Source of the DNA: Liberibacter crescens BT-1 | GTDB lineage: Bacteria; Pseudomonadota; Alphaproteobacteria; Rhizobiales; Rhizobiaceae | Reading direction: 5' to 3' | NCBI RefSeq assembly: GCF_000325745.1 | Contig: NC_019907.1 | Coordinates: 454,001 to 518,000 of the forward strand | DNA: 64,000 bases | Shown here: positions 48,232 through 59,616 of the stretch, in pieces | Layout of the letters: each line of letters opens with the position of its first letter | Position numbering within the stretch: the stretch's first letter is position 1 | Translations under genes and position numbers: made by a program | Notes under the pieces: generated by a model | What the model was told of the DNA's origin: nothing | Seen by the model: only the letters and a program-made list of their open reading frames with translations | Databases searched by the model: none

Positions 48232-50031
48232 ATGGAAATCAAAGATAGAGATCAAGAACAATGGGGTATAATTTCCTCATTAAAGTTTATGCTGCCATAC
48301 TTTATGCGATGTTGGCCATTTGTTCTTGGTTCTTTGTTTTCTCTTGTTCTGGCAGCTTGTATTACCTTGGAAATTCCTTTGACAGCGCGTCATCTTCTTG
48401 ATTATGGCCTCCACAACGGTGATAGAGTAAAGACAGATTATTATTTTATGATTATTATTGTTATGGTTCTCTTGCTGGCCGTTGTCAGTTCTCTACGTTA
48501 TTATTGTGTATCATTGTTAGGGGAACGAGTTGCATCTGATTTGCGTATAGATGTTTTCTCTAGATTAATGAAATTATCTCCATCTTTTTTTGATAGCTAT
48601 AATTCTGGTGAAAATTTTACAAAATTAATGACAGATACTGAAAAGATCAGAATAATGGTATCAACAAGTCTATCAATTGCGCTTCGGAATCTTTTGATGT
48701 TTTTAGGAGCGATATTTATGATGCTTGTCAGTAGTTTTGGACTTTCTGCTCTTGTTATGGGAATAGTTTTTCTGGTTATTCTTTTTTTAGCAGGTTTTTC
48801 TAAAATTATGCGCAAACGTTCTAATAGTAGACAGAAGCATATAAACCAGCTAACACAATTTACATTCGATTCTATTAAGTCTGTACGAATGTTGCAGGCT
48901 TTTGTAGCTGAAAATAAGACAATCTGCCGCTATAAGCAGAAAGTGGAGAAGGTATATCAAAAAACAATTCGGATTGTTTTTATACGTTCTTGTTTAACTG
49001 CTTTTGCTATTTCTTTTGTGTTTTCTGGTGTTGTTGTCGTTTTGTGGTTTGGTTTGCAGAAAGTTATATCTGGGACAATGTCAGGAGGAGCATTAACCCA
49101 GTTTATGTTGTATTCAATTATTGCTGCAGGATCTATAAGTCTCTTATCAGATATTTGGGGAGAAGTGTCTCAGGTTGTTTTGGCAATTGGTCGGTTACGT
49201 AATATTATTGTTTTTGAGTCAAATTTACTTTCTTCCGCTGCTCCTGTGAGATTAACTTCACCGATATTAGGACAATTAGCTTTTCATAAGGTGTCTTTTT
49301 CTTATTCTCAACACTCAGCAGAAGTTGCTTGCAAGACTGCTTTACATAACTTAAGTTTTATAGTTAATTCAGGAGAAACTGTTGCTATTGTTGGATCATC
49401 TGGAGCTGGAAAGAGTACGATAGCTTCTTTAGCTCTTCGTTTTTATGATCCTGATTGTGGTTGTATAGAGTTAGATGGTATAGATCTTCGAAATCTTCCT
49501 ATTGAAGAAGTTCGTCGATCTATTTCTTTTGTTCCTCAAGATCCATTGATTATAATGGCTTCTTTGCATGATAATATTGCGATGGGAAAATCAGAAGCAA
49601 CGCGCGATGATGTGAAGAAAGCAGCTATTGCTGCCCAGGCACATGAATTTATTGCTAAATTAGAAAAAGGTTACGATACAACGGTAGGAGAAGGTGGAGT
49701 GATCTTGTCAGTAGGACAACGTCAACGTATTGCTATTGCTCGAGCTATTCTTAAAGAATCTCCTGTTATATTACTAGATGAACCAACATCAAGTTTGGAT
49801 GCTGAGAATGAGATATTAGTCTGGAAAGCATTAGAAGAATTACGTAGAGGGCGTACAACTATTGTCATTTCACATCGATTTGTTCTTGTGCAGAAAGCAG
49901 ATAATATCCTTGTTTTGAGCAATGGTTGTTTGGTAGAAGAAGGAACTCATGACAGTCTTATGGAGCGTGGTGGTTTTTATACACGTTTAGCAGAATTACA
50001 AATCTCTAATGTAAACAGATCAACAATTTAA
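48232..50031 (+). CDS. ABC transporter, fused permease and ATPase (exporter type)
   Basis: The 599-residue half-transporter has an N-terminal six-helix membrane domain (about residues 20-310) and a C-terminal nucleotide-binding domain. Walker A is GSSGAGKST near residue 389, the signature is LSVGQRQRIAIARA, Walker B is VILLDEPTSSLD, and the H-loop is ISHRF. It would act as a dimer, exporting lipids or drugs like MsbA-type systems. The SVGQRQ signature differs slightly from the usual SGGQ. The rhizobial neighbour of rpmE is the same type of transporter. The substrate is unknown. Confidence 0.92.
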   Translation: MEIKDRDQEQWGIISSLKFMLPYFMRCWPFVLGSLFSLVLAACITLEIPLTARHLLDYGLHNGDRVKTDYYFMIIIVMVLLLAVVSSLRYYCVSLLGERVASDLRIDVFSRLMKLSPSFFDSYNSGENFTKLMTDTEKIRIMVSTSLSIALRNLLMFLGAIFMMLVSSFGLSALVMGIVFLVILFLAGFSKIMRKRSNSRQKHINQLTQFTFDSIKSVRMLQAFVAENKTICRYKQKVEKVYQKTIRIVFIRSCLTAFAISFVFSGVVVVLWFGLQKVISGTMSGGALTQFMLYSIIAAGSISLLSDIWGEVSQVVLAIGRLRNIIVFESNLLSSAAPVRLTSPILGQLAFHKVSFSYSQHSAEVACKTALHNLSFIVNSGETVAIVGSSGAGKSTIASLALRFYDPDCGCIELDGIDLRNLPIEEVRRSISFVPQDPLIIMASLHDNIAMGKSEATRDDVKKAAIAAQAHEFIAKLEKGYDTTVGEGGVILSVGQRQRIAIARAILKESPVILLDEPTSSLDAENEILVWKALEELRRGRTTIVISHRFVLVQKADNILVLSNGCLVEEGTHDSLMERGGFYTRLAELQISNVNRSTI

Positions 50032-50241
50032 TGTTTAAAACAGGATATAACCTTTCTTGTCTTTTATTTTGATATTTAGATAAGACGTTTTTAAAAAGAA
50101 TGAAGAGGTTTTTGGGGAGCAGTCTTTTGATAAGAAAGACTTGGCAAATAAGATTATCAATAAGAATTCTGGTTATTATGTCATTACTTACGAGTAAAAC
50201 AGTATGAAGGAACTCTTTTAGGTTTATAGGAGATTATAGTT

Positions 50242-51279
50242 GTGGATAAAGGTAAGGCATTAGAAGCTGCTCTATCACAGATAGAACGTTCTTTTGGCAA
50301 GGGATCAATTATGAGACTCGGTTCAAAAGAAAATGTTGTTGAGATAGAAACGATTTCTACAGGTTCTTTAGGTTTGGATATTGCTCTGGGAATTGGTGGT
50401 TTACCCAAGGGTCGTATTACTGAAATTTATGGTCCAGAAAGTTCTGGAAAAACGACTTTAGCTCTTCATACTATTGCTCAGGCGCAGAAAAAATCTGGGA
50501 TTTGTGCTTTTGTAGATGCAGAACATGCGTTTGATTCTCTCTATGCCAAGAAACTTGGTGTTGATTTGCAAAATTTGTTGGTCTCACAGCCAGATACAGG
50601 CGAGCAGGCTTTAGAGATAACGGATACATTAATACGTTCAGGAGCAGTAGATGTTCTTGTGGTCGATTCTGTTGCTGCTTTAACGCCGCGTGCTGAGATT
50701 GAAGGAGAAATGGGAGACAATTTACCAGGAATGCAGGCACGATTGATGAGTCAGGCGTTACGTAAGCTCACAGCTTCTATTTCTCGCTCCAATTGTATCT
50801 TGATTTTTATTAATCAAATGCGAATGAAAATAGGTGTTATGTTTGGTTCACCAGAGACAACAACTGGTGGAAATGCGCTTAAATTTTATTCTTCTATACG
50901 CCTTGATATTCGCCGTATTGGTTCAGTTAAAGAAAGAGAAGAAATTATTGGTAATCAGACAAGAGTTAAAGTAGTTAAGAATAAAATGGCTCCTCCTTTC
51001 AAGCAAGTTGAATTTGATATCATGTATGGAGAAGGTATTTCTCGCATGGGTGAACTTGTTGATTTGGGAGTGAAGGCTGGTATTGTTGAAAAATCTGGCT
51101 CCTGGTTTTCATACAAGAGTCAAAGGTTAGGGCAAGGACGCGAAAACGCCAAAACTTTCTTGCGTGAAAAAAGCGATATTGCAGAAGATATTGAAATTTC
51201 TCTGCGTCAGAATGCTGGACTTATTGCTGATAGCCTTTTACAGAATGTTGATGTGGAAAGTGAGGCTGTTGAGATTTAA
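50242..51279 (+). CDS. recA: Recombinase A
   Basis: RecA forms filaments on single-stranded DNA, catalyses strand exchange and triggers LexA cleavage. The 345-residue protein starts with GTG, preceded by AGGAGA at a suitable distance and by an in-frame stop upstream. It therefore begins at [23 protein letters not shown] and lacks the roughly 13 extra N-terminal residues of most rhizobial RecA. Walker [18 protein letters not shown], the Walker [10 protein letters not shown] and the DNA-binding loops are intact. The N-terminal difference should not affect function. Confidence 0.97.
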   Translation: MDKGKALEAALSQIERSFGKGSIMRLGSKENVVEIETISTGSLGLDIALGIGGLPKGRITEIYGPESSGKTTLALHTIAQAQKKSGICAFVDAEHAFDSLYAKKLGVDLQNLLVSQPDTGEQALEITDTLIRSGAVDVLVVDSVAALTPRAEIEGEMGDNLPGMQARLMSQALRKLTASISRSNCILIFINQMRMKIGVMFGSPETTTGGNALKFYSSIRLDIRRIGSVKEREEIIGNQTRVKVVKNKMAPPFKQVEFDIMYGEGISRMGELVDLGVKAGIVEKSGSWFSYKSQRLGQGRENAKTFLREKSDIAEDIEISLRQNAGLIADSLLQNVDVESEAVEI

Positions 51280-51299
51280 CAAGAATAAGTAAACTCAAT

Positions 51300-51650
51300 A
51301 AGTTATATAATTACCGCCTGGTTGCATATCACTTATTGTTTGATCAATGCCGAGCAGTGTGAAATTAGGATTAGCACCTTGTTCTTGTATTCGTACCAAA
51401 GTTTTGCCAGTCAGTATTAGTGATGAAACCCACAGCAGTATTGAAGGCCAAATAAGACATTAAACCAATCATTCCTTGTATATTAAGAGGAAACGCATCT
51501 TAAAATAGAAGAAAGAATCCACCCAAGCTGAAAACAATAACTATCTTAGCATATTCACACCAATCCATTTCCTTTTCAGGATTTACGTTACCCATCTTAT
51601 AGAAAAGCTTTTCAAAAGGAAGGAAAATAGGGGGATAAGAAATTCTTCAA
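51300..51650 (-). pseudogene. kdpA: Remnant of kdpA (potassium-transporting ATPase A chain)
   Basis: Read on the minus strand, the region shows IFLPFEKLFYKMGNVNPEKEM, then a stop, then [19 protein letters not shown] and [15 protein letters not shown], which is the KdpA selectivity-filter strand (FNTAVSFVTNTNWQ in active proteins). After a frame change near 51395 it reads [23 protein letters not shown], a segment that in intact KdpA lies some 200 residues later. So the gene carries a stop, a frameshift and a large internal deletion. The ends are missing, and no kdpB or kdpC remains in the window. Confidence 0.8.
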
Positions 51651-51967
51651 TTATTGTCTGTACAGCTTCTTAAGCATTTCCATAAGATGTTAAAAAAATA
51701 AAGAAAGGTTGATAAAAGTTTTTTCCTATTTTAAGATGCAACTAAAGAAGTTAAAAGTGTAGCAAGATAAAAGTATTATAAAACATATCAGTGATTTAAT
51801 AAATCTGTACGTTTTAGTCTTATTTATTTTTTATATTTTCTGTTTTGTCTGGAATTATAATATGTCTGGCGTAATAAATGGTCAGGTAAATATGTTTTGG
51901 TATAAAAATTAAGTTATTAAACTTATAAATAAATTGGTTTTTAAATAAATAATAGAAAGCTCTGATA
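51651..51967. other. Intergenic region upstream of alaS
   Basis: This spacer lies between the kdpA remnant and alaS. The first 50 bases may hold further debris of the kdpA 5' end. The rest is plain AT-rich sequence, presumably with the alaS promoter. No RNA gene was seen. Confidence 0.45.
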
Positions 51968-54616
51968 ATGAGCAGTGTAAATAGCATCCGATCAACATTC
52001 TTAGAGTTTTTTAAGAAAAATGGCCATAAGGTTGTAGAATCATCTACACTTATTCCTAGTAATGATCCAACATTGATGTTTACTAATGCGGGTATGGTTC
52101 AGTTCAAGAATGTTTTTACAGGACAAGAACAATATCCTTATAAGATAGTTACAACTGTACAAAAATGTGTGCGTGCTGGTGGTAAGCATAATGACCTTTA
52201 TAATGTTGGCCGTACTGCTCGGCATCATACTTTTTTTGAAATGTTAGGAAATTTTTCTTTCAGTGATTATTTTAAAGAACAGGCAATTGACTTTGCCTGG
52301 CAGCTTCTCACCCGTGAATTTGGTCTCAGTCGTCATCAACTTCTGGTAACGGTTTATTATAACGATGATGATGCTTTTAATTTTTGGAAAAAAATTTCTG
52401 GATTACCAAATGACAGAATTATTCGTATTAGTAGCAATGATAATTTTTGGTCAATGGCAGATACAGGTCCTTGTGGTCCTTGCTCTGAGATTTTTTTTGA
52501 TCGTGGCGACAAGTTTTCAGGAGGTTTACCTGGTTCTTCTGAAGAGGATGGTGAACGCTATATTGAAATATGGAATCTTGTCTTTATGCAGTTTGAGCAA
52601 CTCAGCAATAAAGAACGTATAGCATTACCACGGCCATCTATAGATACCGGGATGGGATTAGAACGTTTTGCTGCTGTTTTACAAGGCAAAGAAAATAATT
52701 ATGATATAGATCTTTTTAGGGCTCTTATTTCTGCTTCTGAACAATTTACTGGAGTTCCTTCTGTTGGAAGACACGCAGTGAGTCATCGCATTATTGTTGA
52801 TCATCTTCGTTCATCGGTTTTTTTGATTGCAGATGGTGTTTTACCAGGAAACGAAGGACGGGGATATGTTCTTCGACGTATTATGCGTCGTGCTATGTGC
52901 CATGCGCAAATTCTTGGAGTTTCAGAGCCTTTTATGTGGCGTCTTTTACCTGCTCTTTTTGCAGAAATGGGCACTGCATATCCTGAATTAATTCGAGCAG
53001 AATCTTTGATTATTGATGTATTAAAACAGGAAGAAGTGCGATTTCGTAAGACATTAGAACGTGGGCTTGTCTTGCTTGATGAAGTTTCAGTGGGTTTGGA
53101 GAAGCACGAGCGTTTGGATGGTAATATTGCTTTCAAGCTTTATGATACCTATGGTTTTCCACTTGATCTTATGCAAGATATTTTGCATGCGCGTGGTTTT
53201 GCTGGCATAGAAGTTTCCCAATTTAATCAGGCCATGGAACGACAGAAAACTGAAGCAAGATTGCATTGGCTTGGTTCTGGGGAAAAAGCGATAGAAAAAA
53301 TTTGGTTTTCTCTCAAAGAGAAACATGGTGTTACAAGGTTTTTGGGTTATGACACAGATCAGGCTGAAGCTATGGTGCAAGCCATTATTGATAAAGGTAA
53401 AGTTGTTGATTCTGCAAAAGAAGGAGAAATGGTTTTTATTATTGTTGATCAAACACCTTTTTATGCTGAATCTGGTGGTCAAGTAGGTGATACGGGTACC
53501 ATTACTGGTGAAGGAGTTCAGCTTAAAGTTATTGATACTAAGAAGCAAGGAAATGATCTTTGGGTTCATAGTGTTGTGGTTGAACACGGTACATTGCGCA
53601 CAGGGATGTCTGTCACGTTAAAAATTAATGCCCAGAATCGTCGATTATTAAGTATCAATCATTCAGTTACGCATCTTTTGCATTGGGCGTTACATGAAGT
53701 GCTCGGCTTTCATGTAGTCCAGAAAGGCTCTCGGATTACGCATGAAGGATTACGCTTTGATGTAACACACTCACAACCGATAACTCTTGAAGAGATAAAG
53801 TCTGTTGAGGATATGATGAATGAGGTTATTTTGCAAAATCTACCTGTCACAACAAGCATTATGAATATTGATTCGGCTATAGCGATTGGAGCTACAGCCT
53901 TGTTTGGAGAAAAATACGGTAATGAAGTCCGTGTTGTTTCCATAGGCTTGAATAAGAGTAACTCTTACTCTCTTGAGTTATGTGGTGGTACACATGTTTC
54001 TTTTACAGGAGAAATTGGTCTTGTTCATATTCTATCTGAAAGCGCTGTTGGTGCCGGTATTCGTCGTATTGAAGCCATTACAGGAAAGGTAGCGCGTGCC
54101 TATCTTCTTAATCAGGATGAACAAATGAAGTCACTTTCTGCATTGTTGAAGGTACAATCATCTGAGGTTTTGATACGTGTAAAGGAGATGAGAGAAGAGA
54201 AACGTAAACTTGAATACCAGCTTGCTGATGCTAAGAAAAAATTAGTAGCTGGAGATAGTCATTCTTCTGTTCGCGAAGTTGCGGGTATTAATTTCATTGG
54301 TCATGTGGTAACCGATATAAATCCTAAAAATCTTAGAGAATTAATTGACGAGAGAAAAAAAAGAATAGGATCAGGAATTATCATGCTTATAGCTCTTTCC
54401 GAAGAAGACAAAGCTTCTGTTATTATTGCTGTAACGCAGGATTTGATCAGTAAGTTTAATGCTATTTATCTTGTTCAATTAGCAGCAAGAGTAATGGAAG
54501 GTAAAGGTGGAGGAGGGCGTCCTGATATGGCTCAGTCTGGAGGGCCTAATGGGAAAAATGCAAAGAAAGCTATAGAAGAAGTTATAAAATTCTTGGAAGA
54601 ACAGAATAAAAAATAA
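51968..54616 (+). CDS. alaS: Alanyl-tRNA synthetase
   Basis: The enzyme charges tRNA-Ala and edits mischarged Ser and Gly. The 882-residue protein has the class II catalytic core ([34 protein letters not shown], and [15 protein letters not shown]), the editing domain with [16 protein letters not shown] and the zinc-binding CGGTHVS, and a C-terminal DHHA1 domain ending in the [13 protein letters not shown] region. The length is standard. It follows recA at a distance, with the dead kdpA gene in between. Confidence 0.97.
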   Translation: MSSVNSIRSTFLEFFKKNGHKVVESSTLIPSNDPTLMFTNAGMVQFKNVFTGQEQYPYKIVTTVQKCVRAGGKHNDLYNVGRTARHHTFFEMLGNFSFSDYFKEQAIDFAWQLLTREFGLSRHQLLVTVYYNDDDAFNFWKKISGLPNDRIIRISSNDNFWSMADTGPCGPCSEIFFDRGDKFSGGLPGSSEEDGERYIEIWNLVFMQFEQLSNKERIALPRPSIDTGMGLERFAAVLQGKENNYDIDLFRALISASEQFTGVPSVGRHAVSHRIIVDHLRSSVFLIADGVLPGNEGRGYVLRRIMRRAMCHAQILGVSEPFMWRLLPALFAEMGTAYPELIRAESLIIDVLKQEEVRFRKTLERGLVLLDEVSVGLEKHERLDGNIAFKLYDTYGFPLDLMQDILHARGFAGIEVSQFNQAMERQKTEARLHWLGSGEKAIEKIWFSLKEKHGVTRFLGYDTDQAEAMVQAIIDKGKVVDSAKEGEMVFIIVDQTPFYAESGGQVGDTGTITGEGVQLKVIDTKKQGNDLWVHSVVVEHGTLRTGMSVTLKINAQNRRLLSINHSVTHLLHWALHEVLGFHVVQKGSRITHEGLRFDVTHSQPITLEEIKSVEDMMNEVILQNLPVTTSIMNIDSAIAIGATALFGEKYGNEVRVVSIGLNKSNSYSLELCGGTHVSFTGEIGLVHILSESAVGAGIRRIEAITGKVARAYLLNQDEQMKSLSALLKVQSSEVLIRVKEMREEKRKLEYQLADAKKKLVAGDSHSSVREVAGINFIGHVVTDINPKNLRELIDERKKRIGSGIIMLIALSEEDKASVIIAVTQDLISKFNAIYLVQLAARVMEGKGGGGRPDMAQSGGPNGKNAKKAIEEVIKFLEEQNKK

Positions 54617-54805
54617 GACAACTTATAGAAAAAGGTTTTTATATTTTTATAAAATAAGGATATTAGGATCTTTTTTCTGAATGATTATTAAAAGAAAAAT
54701 CTAGTATTTCTTTAGATAGAAACAAAACAAATAATTAAATTTTATGCAACTTAAAAGATCTTGTCTTGTACTATTTTTTTGTTAGCCACATTACAAACTT
54801 GATGT

Positions 54806-56200
54806 TTACATAGGATGAAGCATTTTTTCGGGTTTGACAAGGGTATCGTAATCTTCTTCAGAAATAAATCCGCTAGCGAGAGCTTCTTCTTTGAGAGTTG
54901 TACCGTTTTTATGCGCTGTTTTAGCAATGCTAGCTGCATTATCATATCCTATTTTAGGTGCTAAGGCGGTAACAAGCATTAGAGATCGGTTTAATGAATT
55001 AGTAATATTATTTTCATGAGCCTTAAGACCAATTATACAGTGATCTGTAAATGATATTGCTGCATCACTTAAAAGTTGTACTGATTGTAAGAAATTATAA
55101 GCGATCATTGGCTTATAAACATTTAGTTCAAAATGTCCCTGACTATCAGCAAAAGTAATTGCTGTATGATTGCCAAAAATATGTATACAAACTTGGGTTA
55201 ATGCTTCACATTGAGTTGGATTGACTTTTCCTGGCATAATAGAAGAGCCCGGTTCATTTTCTGGTAATATCAATTCTCCTAGTCCAGCACGTGGGCCAGA
55301 TCCTAGAAAACGGATGTCATTGGCAATTTTGAAAAGGGATGCTGCTGTAGTGTTAATCGCTCCATGACTGAATGTGATGGCATCATGAGCAGCAAGTGCT
55401 TCGAACTTATTAGGTGCAGTTACAAAAGGAAGTCCAGTAATCTTCTGGATATTTTTAGCAACTTTTTCTGCAAATCCAACTGGTGCATTAAGACCGGTCC
55501 CTACAGCTGTCCCTCCTTGAGCCAATTCATAGAGGCCATATAAAGTTGACTCAATACGCTTGATAGATGATTGAACCTGTGTGGCATATCCTGAAAACTC
55601 TTGTCCTAAAGTTATCGGTGTTGCATCTTGGGTATGAGTTCGTCCAATTTTTATAATATTTTCAAATGTGATAACTTTTTCTAAAAGGGCTTGGTATAGG
55701 CCTCGAAGAGCAGGAAGAAGGCGATGGAAAATCTGTTCTGCGCAGGCAATATGCAATGCCGTGGGGTAGGTGTCATTAGACGATTGACTCATGTTGACAT
55801 GGTCATTAGGATGGACAGGTTTTTTTGAACCTATAGTTCCACCCAGCATCTCTATTGCACGATTGCTAATCACTTCATTGGCATTCATGTTTGATTGCGT
55901 ACCAGAGCCTGTTTGCCAGACAACAAGTGGGAAATGATCATCAAGTTTTCCAATTATAACTTCTTGAGCAGCATTAATAATTGCTTCCCCAAGCACTGGA
56001 TCAAGGCGTTTAAGTTCTATATTTGTACGTGCAGCAGCTTGTTTTACAATACCAAGAGCGCGTATAATTGGTAAAGGTTGTCTTTCTTGCCCAATCTTAA
56101 AATTTTCAAGAGATCGTTGCGCTTGTGCACCCCAATAACGATTTTTTTCTACGCAAATGGAGCCAAAACTGTCTGTTTCAGTGCGAGTATTAGTCATCAT
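54806..56200 (-). CDS. fumC: Fumarate hydratase, class II
   Basis: The enzyme interconverts fumarate and malate in the TCA cycle. The 464-residue protein carries the superfamily signature [16 protein letters not shown] near residue 318 and the [10 protein letters not shown] and [11 protein letters not shown] segments that build the active site. Two methionines at the start make either of the first two codons possible. It is convergent with alaS and diverges from the L,D-transpeptidase gene across a 309-base gap. Confidence 0.96.
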   Translation of the reverse strand: MMTNTRTETDSFGSICVEKNRYWGAQAQRSLENFKIGQERQPLPIIRALGIVKQAAARTNIELKRLDPVLGEAIINAAQEVIIGKLDDHFPLVVWQTGSGTQSNMNANEVISNRAIEMLGGTIGSKKPVHPNDHVNMSQSSNDTYPTALHIACAEQIFHRLLPALRGLYQALLEKVITFENIIKIGRTHTQDATPITLGQEFSGYATQVQSSIKRIESTLYGLYELAQGGTAVGTGLNAPVGFAEKVAKNIQKITGLPFVTAPNKFEALAAHDAITFSHGAINTTAASLFKIANDIRFLGSGPRAGLGELILPENEPGSSIMPGKVNPTQCEALTQVCIHIFGNHTAITFADSQGHFELNVYKPMIAYNFLQSVQLLSDAAISFTDHCIIGLKAHENNITNSLNRSLMLVTALAPKIGYDNAASIAKTAHKNGTTLKEEALASGFISEEDYDTLVKPEKMLHPM

Positions 56201-56509
56201 ATCCCTGTCTTAAGCGGTATTTTTATTGTTAGATAAACCTTAGTAAGGTTTTTTGTTATTTTTATTTTTCAAGACTTAAAAAGTCAATGCTAACAAAATG
56301 AAGAAATATTATTTCTGTGATTGATATAAAATTATAAAGAGTAATTTGATATTATTTTATAACATCTCCCTGAAAGATTTAAATTTTATTGAAAGTTAAA
56401 CCTATTTTTAATAGAATATATATTAAATTCAGGTAATGCATATAATATATATTGTTAAAGTTGTATATGTAATTAATTGTGATGCCTTTGTGAGTACGGG
56501 ATTTTCTAG
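56201..56509. other. Divergent intergenic region, fumC / L,D-transpeptidase
   Basis: This very AT-rich spacer carries the promoters of both genes. No operator or RNA gene was recognised. Confidence 0.4.
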
Positions 56510-58477
56510 ATGATTCTTCCGAAAAAGTTTATCGTTTTAGTTATTTGTTTTTATGGCATTTTTTGTTTTATGCCAAATTTTATTTACGCTACAACTCTTA
56601 TAGAGATTATAAAAAATCGTAAAGAGAATACTAAAGATTCTATATTGTTAAGTAGAAGGTCTAAGGTTGTAGAAAGAAATGTTGAATCAACAGAAAAAAT
56701 TAGCTCAAGGCATGTTAGTAAAAAAAATAAAAGACGAATAAAAGAATCAACAGATATAATAACCTCGTATCGTTATTATGTGTATAAGCCTGATATTCAG
56801 AGGATTGTAAATATTCCTTTGGTTGTCGATCCTATTATTGCTGATGTTGCCAATGTTGTTACAAAGGAAGTTAATAAAGGGTCTGTTATTGATATTTCTG
56901 CTGCTATTGTTGTTTCTCACAATCTATTAAATTCAGCTATGGCATCTGTTAGTATTAAAGCGCCTGTTGATATCGCCGAAGCATTAGAGAGTTATTACGG
57001 TAAAGGTGATTTTTTGATTTGGGTATCCTTGGAAGGAATTATTAATCAAAAAGCATTTGAAGCAATAGATTTTCTTTCAAAGGTTAATAATATAGGTCTT
57101 GAGCCTGCTGATTATTTTGTCAAGGTTCCTGATCTTAAGAATATCGATGCTAAAGAGCGTGCGCATGCTTTAATGCGATTTGAATTACTGCTTTCAGCTA
57201 AGGTTCTTGCCTATGTTCAAGATAATCAACGTGGACGTGTTGATCCAAATCGAATTTCAGGGTATTATGATTTTACGCGTAAAAAAGTAGATATTTCATC
57301 ATTTTTGAAATTGGCAAGTAGTACGCATGATATTTCAAAATATCTTGTAAGTTTTACACCGTCTAATACGCATTTTAATATTCTTCAAGCTGAATTAGAA
57401 CATTTATTGAAATTGCAAAAGTTTAAAAAGGATTATGAATCCTCTATTTTAGCTCTTGATGGTAGTGTTATCAAACCTGGAATGAGCAGTTCGCAATTGC
57501 CTCATGTTATTCAGGCAGTTGAATTACAGTTATCAAAAAATGTTAGAGATCAGTATGCGAATTTCTTTTCTCATTATAAAGAGAATTTTGTCTATGATGG
57601 TGATGCAATAAATATCATTAAATCTTTTCAGAAAGATAATGAATTAAGACCAGATGGTATTATTAATCATACGATAATAAAAGCGATTATATCTGATAAG
57701 AAACTTAAAGAAAAAATTTCGAAATTAATTGTTTCTTTGGAACAAGAGCGGTGGCTTCCTGCAGATCTTGGTTCGCGTTATGTTTTTATTAATCAACCTG
57801 CTTTTATGGCGTATTATATTGATAATCGCCAAGAAAAACTCTCTATGCCAGTTGTTGTTGGTTCTAAGAATCATCAAACCAATTTTTTTAATAGTCAAAT
57901 TCAGATTATAGAGTTGAATCCTTATTGGGGAGTCCCTCAATCAATTATAATAAATGAAATGTTACCTCGACTTCGTTCTGATCCGTCGTATCTTGATCGT
58001 ATGGGATATCAGGTTGAGTTGAAAGGAAAGCGGATATCGTCTTCTTCAGTTAACTGGTATGGTTCGACAAGCAACATAGCAGTTCGTCAACCACCTTCTG
58101 CTTTTAATGCTCTCGGTGAATTAAAAATTCTCTTTCCAAATCGACATGCTATTTATATGCATGCAACGCCACAGGTAAATCTCTTTAAGAGATCTATGCG
58201 GGCTTTAAGCCATGGCTGTATTCGTTTATCTGATCCACGAGCGATGGCTGCTGCCATATTGGGATATAAAATTGAGGATCTTAATAATGAGATTAAAGCC
58301 AGCAAAGGGAAAAACAAAGTTTTGTCTGTTTCAGAGAAAATACCAGTTTATATTTCTTACTTTACTGCTTGGCCTAATAAACAAGGTGTTATTGAGTATT
58401 TTCAAGATATTTATGAAAGAGATGATTATGTTAATAAAGCCTTTGATAAGATAACAAAATCACGGATAGATATATGA
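56510..58477 (+). CDS. L,D-transpeptidase (YcbB/LdtD-type)
   Basis: The enzyme makes 3-3 crosslinks in peptidoglycan or anchors proteins to it. The 655-residue protein has an N-terminal signal or anchor (about residues 5-27), a linker, a peptidoglycan-binding-like helical region around 365-395 (IIKSFQKDNELRPDGIINH), and a C-terminal YkuD domain. The catalytic motif is SHGCIRLSD, with Cys570 and Arg572, preceded by the conserved YMHATPQ histidine. It acts in the periplasm. It stands alone, divergent from fumC. Confidence 0.9.
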   Translation: MILPKKFIVLVICFYGIFCFMPNFIYATTLIEIIKNRKENTKDSILLSRRSKVVERNVESTEKISSRHVSKKNKRRIKESTDIITSYRYYVYKPDIQRIVNIPLVVDPIIADVANVVTKEVNKGSVIDISAAIVVSHNLLNSAMASVSIKAPVDIAEALESYYGKGDFLIWVSLEGIINQKAFEAIDFLSKVNNIGLEPADYFVKVPDLKNIDAKERAHALMRFELLLSAKVLAYVQDNQRGRVDPNRISGYYDFTRKKVDISSFLKLASSTHDISKYLVSFTPSNTHFNILQAELEHLLKLQKFKKDYESSILALDGSVIKPGMSSSQLPHVIQAVELQLSKNVRDQYANFFSHYKENFVYDGDAINIIKSFQKDNELRPDGIINHTIIKAIISDKKLKEKISKLIVSLEQERWLPADLGSRYVFINQPAFMAYYIDNRQEKLSMPVVVGSKNHQTNFFNSQIQIIELNPYWGVPQSIIINEMLPRLRSDPSYLDRMGYQVELKGKRISSSSVNWYGSTSNIAVRQPPSAFNALGELKILFPNRHAIYMHATPQVNLFKRSMRALSHGCIRLSDPRAMAAAILGYKIEDLNNEIKASKGKNKVLSVSEKIPVYISYFTAWPNKQGVIEYFQDIYERDDYVNKAFDKITKSRIDI

Positions 58478-58505
58478 AATATACATTTTTTCTTATTATG
58501 ATTAT

Positions 58506-59492
58506 CTAATCCATCTCAGGTGTGGTTGTTATGCTTTTAAGGTTAAGTCGTTTTTCTTTTAGAAGTAATTCTATCTCAGTATTCTTACCAGCTTCTACTA
58601 AAAATTCTCGCTGATAAATTTTATCCTTGTTGTGTGCGATTGCAACATATTCACCTTCAGCAAGAACTATTGAGGGGAATGCGCTGACACTTTCAGCAAC
58701 AGTATCACCACTTGAGTTTATTATTGACCAGGCTGTATCAGCAATTGCCTCTCCACCTTTTTCTGAAACAAGTTTAAATGTTATTTTTGCTGCTCGATTT
58801 TCAATACTGACATCAATTAATTTACCAGCTTCTACTTTAATATGGCTATTGACCTCTGCATTATAATTTCCATATTGACAAATAATTTGATAGATACCTG
58901 CATTCAAGCGGATTATCGTACCTGCTTTTAGTTTCTCCATAATAAGGTATGGCTTTTTATTGAGAGTTGGTTCTAGAGAATAAATAGAAAATGTTAGTTG
59001 ATTGTCTATAATTTCTTTATTATTTTTAGATACTCCATGTAGACGCAATCCTCCAGATTTAAGAATAAAAATCTGTTTTTCAATATTTCCGGTCATTGGA
59101 ATATGCACTTTTTTAGTTATGCCAGAACGACCAAAAGAAGCATTAATAAAATAATTTCCTGGAATGAGTTTAAAGGTAGTATGACCTCCTTCAGCAGTCG
59201 CTATTAAAGATAATTTTCCTTCTGTATTCAGAATAGAACTGAAGACATGCCAGAATACTTTTCTTTTGATTGGTTTACCATTAGCTGTTAAGCGTGCTTC
59301 TAGAACGACTTCTCGTAAAATATTAGAAGATTTAGGATCTGCCTTTTGTTCAGAAGCTGTAGGTCGGGATGTTTTAGGAGAAACATAAAGATTGTTCAAG
59401 GAATTAATTTGTTCTTTGGAATAAGCTTGATATACATTCATGTATTGCATGTAAATAATGATAATACTAATGAGATATAAAAGTTTTTTCAT
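58506..59492 (-). CDS. Exported protein with repeated beta-sandwich-like domains
   Basis: The 328-residue protein has a signal peptide at about residues 1-23. The mature part contains three to four repeats of the pattern seen in carboxypeptidase-regulatory-like domains: a strand, then (V/L)x(P/A)G(N/E/I)Y near the end (IPGNYFINASF, LNAGIYQIICQYG, LAEGEYVAIAH), each followed by another strand. No catalytic motif is visible. Similar proteins occur in rhizobia near fumC, with unknown function. It is convergent with the L,D-transpeptidase gene. Confidence 0.7.
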   Translation of the reverse strand: MKKLLYLISIIIIYMQYMNVYQAYSKEQINSLNNLYVSPKTSRPTASEQKADPKSSNILREVVLEARLTANGKPIKRKVFWHVFSSILNTEGKLSLIATAEGGHTTFKLIPGNYFINASFGRSGITKKVHIPMTGNIEKQIFILKSGGLRLHGVSKNNKEIIDNQLTFSIYSLEPTLNKKPYLIMEKLKAGTIIRLNAGIYQIICQYGNYNAEVNSHIKVEAGKLIDVSIENRAAKITFKLVSEKGGEAIADTAWSIINSSGDTVAESVSAFPSIVLAEGEYVAIAHNKDKIYQREFLVEAGKNTEIELLLKEKRLNLKSITTTPEMD

Positions 59493-59616
59493 ATGGATAT
59501 TAATTAATATAGTATCAGATGAACTATTGGAAATTGGTTTTTATTAAAAACTGGAAAAATAGGATTTTTGAGTTTTCCTTTTTTAACAGGATAAGAGATA
59601 AAGAGAAAGATCATAC

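Noticed and set aside
53087-53587. A 166-codon open frame antisense to alaS
   Set aside because: It lies wholly inside the conserved alaS gene, has low-complexity Asn/Phe-rich composition and no family motif, so it is a shadow frame.
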